64,000 nt of DNA from Rhabdornis inornatus (lineage: Eukaryota; Chordata; Aves; Passeriformes; Rhabdornithidae), in NCBI GenBank assembly GCA_013397075.1, contig VWZS01000496.1:2689961-2753960 (forward strand). The letters are read 5' to 3'. Numbering within the stretch: the stretch's first letter is position 1; every line of letters begins with the position of its first letter. The notes under the pieces were generated by a model that made no database searches, had not been told where the DNA came from, and saw only the letters and a program-made list of their open reading frames with translations. This document shows, piece by piece, positions 48,101 through 61,255 of the stretch. The translations under genes and the position numbers were made by a program.

Positions 48101-51100
48101 GTGCCAAAATAAAACAATTCTCCCATAGCACAGTAATCAGAACAGACTGAAGTCTAAATAGCTATTTAAAATTCACAAACCCATCAAACCCGGACTGACA
48201 AAAATCTATACTCAGAAACACAGCCATCTTAAGAGACATGAACTACACTGCAAAGAAAAGTGCACGAAACTCCCCAGTGAAAGTTTTTTTTTTCCTCAGT
48301 AGTACCTCAAAGAGACAACTTTGAAGTATCACTTTGAAAAGAACAGATACTCATACTCACACAGATACTGTTACTCTGTTATGACTTTTAAGGAAGCAAC
48401 ATCTACATTCTGTGCCATTCCTCCCACACATTCTTCAATAGCACACTCAATTTTCTTTTAGCTGAATCAACCTAAACTACATCCTTCAGGAAATGAGCAC
48501 CTCTTAGGAAATAAGGAGTTAACAGGTCATAGTGCCACAACATGAAAATGTTAGCATATACAAAAAAGTCACGGTCTCTACAGGAATTGGGAAGAACTCA
48601 CAATCCAAAATTAAAAAGATGAAACTGATTTGTATCTTCTTATAAGACAGAACAGTCTATATTGATGTAACTGTTTTAATGGAAGTTAAAGCAAGGTTGT
48701 TCTCAAGTAAGTTTTTCTTATCTATTCCACTTTATTGAACAAAGTCAAATTACTTCCTTGGTCATTAATTTGAATGATGCCAACTTTAACTATTTATTCC
48801 ATGAAACTTACAGATGGGTATATTCATCCCTGCCTCAACCACTGCCATAGAATTCAACTCCCCTGTTTTTTTATTTTAAAAAGTCTCATGTGACAACTGA
48901 TCACTATCAAATAATACCCTAAGGAAAAAAATTAACAAATACACTGTTGTTTTATAGAATAGAGTGTATAGACCCTACCAGAAGTCCCTGCTCTGTTCCA
49001 TAGACACTCGAGTTGAATTCCACTGCTAAAACCAAACCTACATAAGTTGTAATTAAGAAACACATTTAAGCATTGCTTGGCACATGATCTCATGAAATCT
49101 GTCTTGACAAAGGCCAAAGACCTTCCTGAACTTATTACTGTTGGGTGGTTTTCCCACAAGATATGATCTGGTATAACCCCTATTTTAAAACTGCAACCAT
49201 CTCTAAGAGAATCCACCTAGGCTCAGAATCAAACATGAAGCAGTGCTCCTCATCATCACTTTTCTTCTGTTACGTATTCAGATGCTTTTATCTGATGAGC
49301 AATTTTCTCCTCATGTTCCAAGGAACTGGAAAGGGTTAGACAACAGGCCCTTGGAAGTGAAGGACACACACAATTACAACCATTCTTCCTTCAAAGTACT
49401 CACAAGAACTGGTAATTCTGGAAGAAATCCCTGCCAGATACCCAACAACCTCCCACTTGACACCATTGTGAAGAGATGAAAGGACCAAGATAATGTTTTT
49501 TTTTAATTCACAGAATATTGTGCACCCAGACAGAGGCCATCAGCACAGCCATCCTAAAGGTCACTCTACCCAAGTCACGTGAAATTTGGCAACACTTCCA
49601 TGAATACTGTTTGCAGCATATGAACAAACACTGGGTTTTGTCAGCCTCAGTGTTTTCATTATCCCTCTCTAAACCACTATATCCCCTAGAAGCTTTATCA
49701 ATATAATTTCATGTTTTCTTCCAACGCAACACAAAAAGAAAAACAGCATTACCACAATTCCCTATCACCCACCTGCAAACCCATTACTGAAGGTTTTCCA
49801 TGACAAAAAGCTGGAAGATCCATGCCATCTGGGAACAAAAATACTCCTATTGCATTTGAAGTCCAGCAAACTGAAGTCTCCCTTACTTTTTCAAGAGCAG
49901 TGAACAGTAGGTGCAGTGCTGGCCCACCCCGAAGGCAGAATTGCCCAGCTGTCTCCATGGCCCTTCTCAAGGAAGACGTGGCCAAGCAAGGGTTATTAAC
50001 ACCACAGTGAATCCACTGCAGTCTCTGGTGGTTAATGGTTAATTGCTTTCCAGCAGAGAAGGATCACTACAGGAGAAAGCAACAGATCCCTGATGCCATG
50101 AAAAGTGCCTACGCTCGCAAATCCCAACTTGTCATTTTATCTTCCTTTGAACCTAAAACCATCTGTCTCATCCTGCAAAAACCAAGAAGTATCAGAATCC
50201 CAATTTCTACCATGCTTACATTTATAAACATATACTAGAAAAATATATAACATCTACCATACAGAAATACATATCGTATTGCAAGAAAGGAGAGATTTTG
50301 TCCGTGGGGAGCAGGAGGGGCAAGAAAAACCTAAACTTACACTTCTGCCCAACTGTCAAGCTTTACTCTGCAAACTGCAGCACCACTATTTCTACAAATG
50401 GCAGCTGAATCTGATGAGCCATTTTCTCATATCATCATAGAGAAAAAATGCACTTCCACTAAAATAAAATTATTTTGGTCATTGAAAGTAATTTTTTAAA
50501 AAATCTACATTTAAGCTTAAGGAAGTAAGTTAAAATAGAACTTAGCATAGAAATATTACAGCCTACTTAGCATAATAAATAATGACACTTCAGCAAAGAA
50601 ATGGTGAAGATAGTAACAATCAAAGCCCCACATTTTCAAGTAAAATTTAAATATCAGTCAAAGTTGCAATCTATAACAAGCTTGTGTGCATCTTTTTTAT
50701 GTCTTCATTTTTCTCAAAGAAAAATGTTTTTAAACAGAACAAAACTCAACCAACTACAATAAGCATGAGGCTATCAGCTCTTATATTGTGTGAAACCAAG
50801 ATAATACAGCATGTCTATACTTGTGGAACCAATTACTTGGCTAAAGAAGACCATTTATTCAGATTAAAGCCAATAGAGTTAATATCCTTATCTTCTTTGT
50901 ATTTTGCATTGCACTGATCTGAGGTACAGCATGTAAATTAAGAACACATTACTAGAAATTGGTTATTTTTTAAGAAGCATGATTGTGCAGATGCATATTT
51001 GATTATTTGTATTGATGATTCCATAATTTCTTCTGTTTCATTATGTTAAACTAATTATTCATAGTTTACATTTCCAACCGTCAGAATTTTTCAATTCCCA

Positions 51101-54100
51101 TCTCCTAATCAAAAAATTGCATGTCTTAAAGGTACACTGATACTGAAAAGCATCTTGTTCTGTATTTGCAACCGAAGAGCCTTTCTCAGATTAATTCTCT
51201 ATCAGGATTGGGAAGTGAACAGGGATTTTGTTATACCAATGGCTGATGCTCATCACTACAACTGTGAAAAGGAAACATGATTCCAAAATGCATCATGCTG
51301 TTTTCAAGAGGCACTGGGAAGGAAGAATTAGTGCTGCTTCACAGCCCTCTGGAGGAGACCTCATTTGGTCACCCACCCTCAAGAAATGCCTAACAGGAAC
51401 AGACATGGTGACAGCCAAACTGGGTCGGCAGCAAGAGGCCTGCCTCATTTAGCTTAGCAAAGCAATGCAGTTCTCGGCAAAGGTACTGGGGATGGGCAGA
51501 AAACAAAATTAAACTGAAGACAGGGAAGCAGAGTCAAGTGTCCTGGAATACACCTGAACTGAAGGACAAGACTATCAGTCACAGCACGAAGGATATGAAG
51601 TAGAATTGAAGATATGGACAGCGAAGATCTATTTCAAATGAAGTTGAATCAGCTAGTGAAAGGCATTTTACATATTTCTACAGATAGAATCAAAACAGCT
51701 GCCCCAATCCCTTCACATTTTTATCACCATTTACATGAAAAAGCTTGCTTTGCAGCACCCAAATACATCTGCAACTCAATTGTAATATAAGAGCTGCCTT
51801 TGTCTTCTGGGTGGTTTTTTCAGCAGCAGGGGAGAGGAAGAGAAATTTGTCTACAAGAGTCTTTACAAAGTTCTTACGTATCTTTTAAGACTACATTTAA
51901 AATAAAAAGAAAAAAAATAGTATTTTATGTAATGGTATGGAAAATTTGCAAAGTAAAGCAAACTTGAAAACCTGAAACCAAAATACAATCATAGGGCAAG
52001 GAACTCAGGTCTTTCACTGCTGGATGTGCAGGAATTAATTGTATTTATTGAGTTTCACCACAGCATTAAATGCTATCTCCCCTAGCTGACAAGTTGAGAT
52101 GGCAGCAAGTATACAAAATAACAGAACTAACTGAAGCGCAGACAAGCTGGAACTTGAGTAAAAACATACTTGTATCTGTAATACTCCTATGTGGAGCTAC
52201 CAAGAACCCAGGCTTTCCAGTGGAAAAAGGGAGGGAAGGGAATTCTAATTACACACATTACAAATTCTTTAGAAGCACATACCCCTTCCCACATGCAATA
52301 CTTCCCTTCTTTGTAGCTAAATATGACACAGCAGAACACAGCCAATCCACCTCCTACCAGGATTCTGCCTTTTCTGTTCTAGGAATAAGTTCAACATTTT
52401 CTCAGTGATTTCGCAGCCACATGCTAAAAAAAGGAATCAAAAGCTAATAATGAACACGATTCAAGCATTCATTTTCCCAAGGACAATGAGCAAAGTGTTC
52501 CAAGAAGGTAGTTAAAACACCCCAAAATTCTCTCAACTAGCCCTGACAGGTAACAACCACGCTTATAATGTTTTTCCTAGCTAGAGCTGTTAGAGCTTTA
52601 ATCTGTTGTTTCAACTCCAATTCTGAACTAAAATACATAAAATAGGACTATGTAAAACCAACCCAACCCCAAGATATGCCATCAGTTTCCTTATGAACAA
52701 AGGCAAGTTTAAAACCTGTAAGACAGCATCTAGGAAGTAACTACCTGATTATGTAACTTCAGTGCTACAGCTGCAGAAGCCCTACTCCATGAATTATGTT
52801 ACAAGAAAATGACCTCACTTGTTAACTGTTAAAGGGTTAAACATACATCCTTCTGACAGCAAAATCTCATAAAGCATTAAGTAAAGCCTCATTCTGGACA
52901 TGGGAGAGGCTGTTTTCAGACTGATCCACCAAATGCAATTTCTAAAACTAGCCATGTTTTTCCCTCAAGAGAAAAAAACAAATGTCAGGCAAATTACATA
53001 TGCTGTACTAGGATATGACACTGACAGTACAAGCCAGAGAAATAATCCTCTATTTCTAAGCTGTTTCAATTCTGCAAAAATCAGCATCAGTAAGAGGCAG
53101 AGTCCTAGTTTTAATAGTTAAGAGCAATCTGCAAAATTACAGAAGATGCAGCATGTAAGCTTTAACATCAGAACTGCATTCAAAGGCTGTGTTTCTAACA
53201 CATCATTACAAAGTTAATAAAACCCCAAGTTAAGCTAATATCCACATAAGATTACCTCAGTCCTTGTACTTCATTACCCTCAAACTGCCAAGCTCTCAAT
53301 GCTCACCATACACACGTATATCATGTCACATCACTTATTACTTTCTTATAACCACGTGAAATACACTACTGAAACACAACACACGATTTGCTTCAAGTAC
53401 CACCATGGGAGGGAACAGACATTTACTGAATCGAATGAGGAAATGTGTAAAGCTTGGAGTCCTTTGACCCAAACTTACTGCTGCAAGTCAAGAAACAGAT
53501 CAGAGTGCCCAGGAGCCTATCCCGTTACCCCTCACCAAAATGCAGCGCTGTAAATGGCAGGAAGACAACCATGATTCCAATACACATAAAAGAAACAAAA
53601 AAAAAAAGGAAGTGGCATGTCTAAAACTGTCATCTGGAATGTCCTCTGACCCAAGGATGAAAAGGTTATAACGAGACAGTGAGACAAATTTATGTCTTGG
53701 ACTGGATTTATAGGAACATTTGCCTGTATTTCCTGTACTGAGGAAGTTTACAAGGAAAACATACACTGCCCATAGTTCTACACTACAGATTCTAAGAAAG
53801 AGGTTTTGAGATTTGGATTGCTGAGTTTGTTTCTGGAGGCTGAGACATTAAGGAGCAGCAGGAGGCAGCTGAGTCAAGACATCTGTGACTGCAAAGTCTT
53901 TAAGGCAATTCAAGAGGAGACTGCAAAAGACAAAGTCAAGTAAACAGCTGTATCAGAAAAAACACCATAAAGAACAAGCTGTATACTGGCCCTACTTGGG
54001 TGCATACTGCTCCAGATGTTCTTTGCCTCTTTTAGACCCAAGAAAATAAAAGCTGTTCAATGGTCATTCACCACACCAACTACTCTTCATGGATACTAAC

Positions 54101-56029
54101 AACAATTGAGAACAAATAAGAAGCTCCCAGTCAGCTCTCCACACCCCAACACTGTCAAGAACAAACTCTCTTAGCAGACAACCCCATGAATTTGAAAATG
54201 CTATCAAAGGACAGCTTTGGCTTCTCTGACCATGTGATGAGGTTCTGCATGCTGGTAGGTGACAACGTAGAAGATTACAAGGAATTACCATACAAAAAAA
54301 GCCTTTCCTGGTTGTCACCTTGAGAGAAAATTTATTTTTCACTAGTACCATGAACAAAACATCAAGAGTTCAAAGGGCAAGAGCCTAGAAGTACAAGTAA
54401 TTACTCAAAAAGTTCATAAGATCCAAGTAACCAATCCATCAGTCTTAGACAAATACACACTAATGTATAAAGCGTAAAAAAAGCAGTTAGAATTCACTGA
54501 ATGGGATTAACACTACGATCTACTCCGTAAGAGTCCCTTTCCCACTGGAATACTAACAGAAAAAGGATCCAGTCAGTTCACCAAAAAACACAACAAAAAC
54601 TTCAACATGCAAACAAAAACCCAAACCAAACAAATCCAAGTGCTGAAGAGTGTTATGCCCTATACCCAAAGGATACAAGCATCACAAAAGCAGAGAGGTA
54701 TCCTGCAAGTCTGCACACAATAAAATGAGAAAAGCACATGAATGCTACCAAGCTGCAAGCTTACCACAGACTATCAAAAAAGGCCAACAGACAGATGTTA
54801 TCCTTTCTGAAAGGGAAAAAAAAAAAGCGTAACACTTTGTTACAAGGAGATAATAAGAACCTAGGCACCTACTGGGAATGGCTTGAGGAACGTACATTTT
54901 TAAAACACAGAAAGCAATTGGAGACACTTCCTTTAGCTGTAGCAGCAAGAAAAAAGCAGTTAACAGTAAACAATAAGAGACAGTTTCACTGGTAGTGAAC
55001 CATCAATTCAATGGTTACTGAAGAGGGAAAGGAAGGAAGAACAGCAAGAGATAGATTTCACATCACTAAATAAGAGCTCACAGATGACAAGCCTATGGCA
55101 AGGAAGAGTTAATTCTCAATGACACAAGAGAAACAAACAAATTCAAGAAAACCAAGCACAACAGGAGAATAGAAAACATAGCAAGAGAATAATGACTCAA
55201 AGAAAAGCACAAATGAAGGGAGTAACAACCATAACAATGGCAAGAGAGTAAGAGGGACAAATATGAAAGGCTAAAGGCACAAAATGAAAGAATTCTTACA
55301 AAAGAGCTTGAGGCTACTAAGAAATCATTCTATTAGTATACTACTGCTAGAATTTCTCCATTACTGAATGAAGAGAGAAAACAGATTGACGAAGAACAAG
55401 TCCTTACTAAAGAGATCAACCACAAGCAGGTGACCAGCACAATTAGCACAAGTAAATGAGCAAAAATATCCACCGAGAATCAGCTGGCTATTGGAAAGAG
55501 CCATACTTGTATTTTTTCCAATTAGGCTAGATCTGATAATATTCAAGAAACTTCCTCAGGAAATCCTTTGAGCCACCTCAAAATCAATAATCCTATCTTT
55601 GAAAACCCACGGAGGATGTCTTAGATAAGCAGAAACTTAGAAAAAGGTGAACTATTTAAACCCTTTCTTCAAAACAAAGAAACAACCTCACTCTTCAAAG
55701 AAAACCCAACCCTCCACCCAAAAAAAAAATTTTTAAAACCTCAAAAACTGATGGAGAAAAAAAGGATAGTGAATGTAGAAACGCCTGAAGAATGGATTGT
55801 CTTCAGTTCCCAGAAAAGTTAAATATACCCAAACAATCTTCCTAAGCACTTAGATGATATGGAGATGAGGAACAGCCACCTTGGTTATGTCAAACCAGTA
55901 AAATTTTCTTCAATGAAAGATTTACACAGGGGAGGAAGAATAAATGTCATGATTTACTTGACTAATGTCTTTGACAGCCCTAAGTACTGAAAGTTTCTCA
56001 TGACCAAATTAAATACCAAGATCTTGACA

Positions 56030-56580
56030 TTACCATGAATTTCCAAATAGATCCAAGTGACTACATGCAAAAGAGGAATCAACAAGGTCAGACTGACAGA
56101 AAAACTAAAGCTACCTTGGGATGCATAGCTTATGTGACACAGGACATAATCCTTTCACCTAATACTGCTCTAGTAAGTCTCAGAGGGACAACTGCAACTC
56201 ATTCTGAACACAGGTCTTCAAGCCAGACAGGAAGAGCTGGAGGAAAGCCACAACAGAACTACCACCAGACACAGACAATATTACCTGCCAGGAAAGGCTG
56301 AGAGAAGTGGGGACATCAACCCTACAGATGAGAATACTGAGGGGAGAGGAAGAGTCAGTTCTCTCCATCCACAGCAAACAGAATAAGCAACAAAATGTGT
56401 GAATTGTAGCAAAAGAGAAATCCAGGCAATAGAAAACTAACAGCAAAGTAGTTAAGAGCAAAAATAGGCTGCTTGGTGAGGCTGTGGAGTCTCCATCAAA
56501 TAGGTAATTTTAAGAGCAGGTTAAACAAGTAACAAGAGTAGAATCAGTACTGTCTCCACTGGACAGGAGACAGATGAATG
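56030..56580 (+). mobile_element. Ancient CR1/L3-like LINE remnant
   Basis: Strongly eroded but ordered matches to the CR1-type 3' coding and untranslated region: 'CAGACTGACAGAAAAACTAA', 'GGGATGCATAGCTTATGTGA', 'CTGCTCTAGTAAGTCTCAGA', 'TGCCAGGAAAGGCTGAGAGA' and, near the 3' end, 'GGCTGTGGAGTCTCCATCA' with 'TTTTAAGAGCAGGTTAAACA'. No frame survives. It is likely an amniote-age copy, older than the CR1 fragments at 58.0 and 60.9 kb. The A-rich sequence at 55.0-55.9 kb may be its upstream continuation, but I cannot confirm that. Confidence 0.65.
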
Positions 56581-58014
56581 AGATAAAAATAAGCATAGAA
56601 AAAACCTTGAAGTTAAGACTTTAGAGCACTGATAAGAGATTCTGGAATATTACAATCAATTTTGGTGTCAGATTTAAGGAGCTGGTTTACAAAGATGGTT
56701 GCTTGGATTTTTGTCCACTTCCTAGAATGCAATAAAAAAACCCAAAACAACAACAACAAAAAATCAACAAAAAAAACCACAACATAAAACGATCTTAAAT
56801 AAATTTTATTCCTTAGACAAATCATCCACCTTTTAATATGTATCAAGGTAAATAATTACGAATACTAATGTGCTTTAAGATTGTCAAAGAAGATGAAAAG
56901 CTCAAGGACTAGTGGAGTCTACCTGGTATGATTCACACAGGGCAAAAACAGAGCCAAAAACCTCAACTTCCCTGGAAGCTACCCAGCTCCTGATACACTG
57001 TGCTGGTCAGACTACCTGCCTGCTCAGTGCCTGCTCACCAGTTACCCACACACATGATCTCTCTCACAAATGCACAAGTGTGATTGGGAAAATGGAAAAA
57101 AGACAGCCTAATTAGAAATATAAATCCATACAGCAGCAGTGGGACACAGACATCCTTTTTGCCTCTCCCACCCCCTATTTATGGCAATATAGTGGAGTTG
57201 TGAGCCTATCCAGCATAATTTCCAGCTATCTAGGCCAACTAGCTCAGGAGGTCTGACCACAAGGACTGGTTTTCCATAAAGAGGAGCTGCCGACATCCTT
57301 CCTGTTCAGGACTGTCAGTCAAATTTTGCTTAAGAGGAAAAGAATCCCAACAGCATATTGGAAAGGCAGACACAACAGGCTCCAGAAAGACATCTTCCAG
57401 TGATCCTCTCATGCTTTAACAACAGGGATTTGTGCTTTACTAAACTCCAGTAAAGCCCACTATGCAGAGACACCTACGAAAGAAATAATCATCAGACCTA
57501 ACACCTTTCTGATCATGTAGTAACACTTATTAATAAGTTACTGCTATAGCTATGCAAACTCTCATATCACAAACATCACCCTACACAATAGCCATTTTGG
57601 TGAAAAAATTAAGACAAGGACAATTCCTAGGCATAAACAAAGCCTTAAAAGCATCAATAAAGACAGTCCATTGCATCAACTATTTTTTGCTGATCATGAG
57701 TTAATACCAACACTAAAAAACCTTTGCCAGTAATTTTGAAAAGTTAAACTACTCAAGCACACTATACAAAGAATATACTTGTGGCAGAAGTGTCAGAGAC
57801 AGGACAATGCAAGCAAAATAAAACAGTGAAGACTAACTTCCTGTTATAAAAAAGAAGGAAATATATGAGTAACAAAGAAACCACAGAATTTCTTTTTCCA
57901 TCAGACAAATTCATTCCTAACTTGGGAAAACAATTAAAACGTAAAAATACAATTACCTGGGAATTACTTTTTAATGTTAGGGCAATACCTCACATACTGA
58001 GGGTTGGAATGGGA

Positions 58015-58857
58015 GTTCTGATCTGCTGGAAGGTAGGAAGACTGCAGAGGAATCCAGACAGGCTGGATCAGTGGGCCGAGGTCAGTGATCTGAGGTTCAA
58101 TGAGGCCAAGTGCTGGGTCCTGCCCCTGGGTCACAACAACCCCTGCAGTGCTACAGGCTGGGGCAGAGGGGCTGGAATGGGCCTGCTGGAAAAGGACCTG
58201 GGGGTGCTGGTTGAGAGTGGCTGAACATGAGCCAGGTGTGCCCAGGTGGCCAAGAAGGCCAATGGCACCTGGCCTGGATCAGCAATAGTGTGGCCAGTAG
58301 GACCAGGGCAGTGACTGTCACCCTTAGCATCCTTGAGGAGGCCTCACCTCGAGTCCTGGTGTTCAGTTCTCAGCTGCTCTCTACAAGAAAGGCACTGAGG
58401 TCCAGAGGAGGGACATGGAGCTGGTGAGGGGTCTAGAGGATAAGAAGTCTTCTCCCATGAAGAGTGGCTGAAGGTGCTAGGAGTGTTTAGCCTGGAGAAA
58501 AGGTGGCTCAGAGGTGACGTTACTGCTTTCTACAGCTCCCTGACTGGAGGCTGTAGCCATTTGGGCTCAGTCTCTTCTCCAAGGCAAACAGCAACAGGAC
58601 ATGAGAAAATGGCCTCAAGCTGTGCCAGGTGAGGTATAGGTTGGACATTAAAAGGAAGTTTCTTCAGAAAACAGTTGTTAAACATTGGAATGGACTCCCT
58701 TTTGAAGTGGTTGAGTCACCATCCATGAAGGTGTTCAAGAAATGACTGGACATGGCACTCAGTGCTATGGTTTAGTTGACATGGCGGTGATCAGTCAAGG
58801 CAGGACTCTACCATCCCAGAGGTCTTTTCCAACTTAACTGACAATGTGATTCTGTAT
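58015..58857 (+). mobile_element. CR1 LINE, 5'-truncated, with decayed RT C-terminus
   Basis: The start encodes the hallmark end of CR1 ORF2 in one frame: RLDQWAEVSDLRFNEAKCWV, then LPLGHNNPCSATGWG and LLEKDLGVLVESG. The 3' part follows the CR1 order (GTGTTCAGTTCTC, AGGTCCAGAGGAGGG, GTTTAGCCTGGAGAAAAGG, GAGTCACCATCC, CTTTTCCAACTTAACTG) and ends in GTGATTCTGTAT, the avian-type CR1 terminus. The frame breaks after about 70 codons, so it is a dead copy. It is good evidence for a bird, or at least a sauropsid, genome. Confidence 0.95.
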
Positions 58858-58992
58858 CCTCCACTTTGTAACATTGTACACTATCTACAGGCTATTCCAC
58901 CAAGTGAAGACTTCATGGAAAAAGCTCATAAGGATATTGACTTCCTCAGGATTATCACAAAAATAAACAGGGTTGGGAGTAAATTTCTTTGA

Positions 58993-59006
58993 TTTTTTTT
59001 TTTTTT
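58993..59006 (+). repeat. T14 homopolymer
   Basis: Fourteen T residues about 135 bp downstream of the CR1 end at 58857. There is no evidence that it belongs to the CR1, which lacks a poly-T or poly-A tail. Confidence 0.85.
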
Positions 59007-60887
59007 AGTGGTTTCAGTGGAAGGGAGGTCTAACACAAGTTTTGCAGCTTAGCTGTCAAATCATCAATAACACCTCACTGACTGAGAAATGAGCCAAACT
59101 CACCAACAGGTAACATCAAGTGCAACCTGCTGACTTCAGAGTTTGTTTCAAAACTCCCTGCACGTTTAGACAAACCCTAATTTCTGTGACACTAGGTAAA
59201 AGCCACAAAGGCAAGCATACATTCAGACTTCTGTCTGAACATTCTACTTAAAGAATAAATTACCACAGGCCAATTCTAGCAATGTTTTAACAAATTTCTA
59301 GGGATCAGAACAATCCCCTAAACCTTACACAATCACTAGATTTTTCCCCTGAATAAAAATGAAAACACAGGCTCAGAATTACTTTAAATATTGACAGAAG
59401 AATGTTCCTTGTCATTTTTAAAGATGCAGTCACCTAGTTTACAAAAAACTACAACAAACAGTCCAAATAATACTCAATGTGTGATTGTCATAATTTCCAC
59501 ATAATTCTGAAAAGCAGTAAGCTAGGTCACCAATGACAGCACTTCCGAAAGCCTTAAATAATAATTAATATTTAACTTAGTTACAATGCAATGTTTCTCA
59601 GTACAAAGTTCCATATCCTCCTACATAAGATTTCAAATGTGTAACTAGTAGATACTGTATAAATATGGCAGCCTTTTTTCCAGACAGAAAAATAACTGCA
59701 TTTTTTTTCCTTTGAAAGCATAAGAATCTTTTTTGAAAGCTTTTTCCTATATCTAAAAATTATGGAACTTTAACTTTGTCCACTTTTATTCTTGTGGTTC
59801 AGACTTGTATGATGCTAAAAAAACCCCAACCTAGTCAGCTTCAGGCTGCTGCTGCAAGCAGTCTCAAATCACAGCAGACACCGGTATAATTCCCTGCAGA
59901 CTCCCTGGAAAGAAGTGCAGAATGACAGTATAGTGGAAACAAATCTTGGGAGTAGCCAGGAAAAGATGTGAAGGTAAAATAAAGATGATCACAGAGATAA
60001 AACTGCGAAGTTTCTTTGAGAGTAAAGGAGAGTTCTATCTCTGGCTGGGTGACAAACTACAACCTTAATTCATCTGAGGCCTATTCCAGTGAAGATCTGG
60101 GTTTCAACTACACATTAGCCACAGCCACATAGATAAGTTATGGCCATTAAAACAAATTTGTGAAAAACTTCTAGTGAACCTCACCTAAACCACTAGCTTG
60201 CCATCTGTTGTGGCAGCAGCTTATTGAAGATAAGCAGCCTGGAAGCATTATGGCAATTAAGAAATCTTTTGGTCATTAACTCCACACCAGTTAAACACTA
60301 AAGGCTGGCAGAATCATACTGTGGCTCAGAGCTGCTTTTTAAGGTGAACTCTTCTGTTCCCAATGATTGGTTTCACAATGAGACACAGTGTGGCAAAGAA
60401 CCTTTCAACATCTACCCCGGCACTTCTTTGTCCATTGCTGGCCCAGGCATGTGTGTGTTCTCCTACTCAAAAATAATTTCCACGCACACATACAAAGTAT
60501 TTACTTCATTCCTACACTTACAAAGCAACCTCTTTAACCCATATTCAAAACCACCATGTTTCAAAAAGCCTCAGTACATGCACACACATTCTCATTCACA
60601 CACCTGTTCATGAAAGTGTCTCTGCGCTTGCATCACCATTAGTTTTATCCAAATTCAGAGTGTCATATCTATCTCAGTGAAATATTTCCTACAACACATC
60701 TGAAATAGTCAACTATTGAGTTTAATATGGTTATAGAACTTGGAAGAGGTCCCTTAACTTCCTTTAATATTTATAAACTAACAAAAGTCTGCCTATGACA
60801 ACATGTTCTGCTTAAGGCGTTTTTGAATTAAACTACCGATCTCAGTGGAAAAAACCACCTAATATTAGAAATATCTGAACTACTCGT

Positions 60888-61255
60888 TCAGCCTCAGGAA
60901 GAAGAGAAGACAGAGTACATCTTATCAATGTCTATAAGCATCTGAAAGGAGGGTGTCAAGCACATGGAATCAGTTTCTACCCAGTAGTGCCCGGCAACAG
61001 GACAAGAGGCAAGAGGTGAAAACTGACGCACAGGAAGTTCCAGCTGAATATGGGAAAGAACTTCCTCACTATGCAGGTGACTGAGCCCTGGAACATGCTG
61101 CCCAGAGATGCTGTGGATTCTTCCTCACTGGAGATATTCAAGAACTGTCTGGAAACCATCTGCTGCAATGTGCTCTAGGAAGACCCTACTCGGGCAGGCA
61201 GGCTGGACCAGATGACCCCACCAGTGGTCCCATCCAACTTCAGCAATTCTGTGTA
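60888..61255 (+). mobile_element. CR1 LINE 3' fragment
   Basis: A 5'-truncated copy of the CR1 3' end. Matching landmarks in order are TTCAGCCTCAGGAAGAAGAG, TTATCAATGTCTATAAGCAT, GGAGGGTGTCAAG, GGACAAGAGGCAAGAGG, ACAGGAAGTTCCAGCTGAA, GAACTTCCTCACTATG, CTGGAGATATTCAAGAACTG and GGACCAGATGACC, ending CAGCAATTCTGTGTA. It overlaps only the final portion of the element, without any coding remnant. Orientation matches the copy 2 kb to the left; they are probably separate insertions. Confidence 0.93.

Noticed and set aside
57865..58427. Plus-strand open frames as a host gene
   Set aside because: The later part is the decayed C-terminus of CR1 reverse transcriptase, and the overlapping frames are the same element in other phases.
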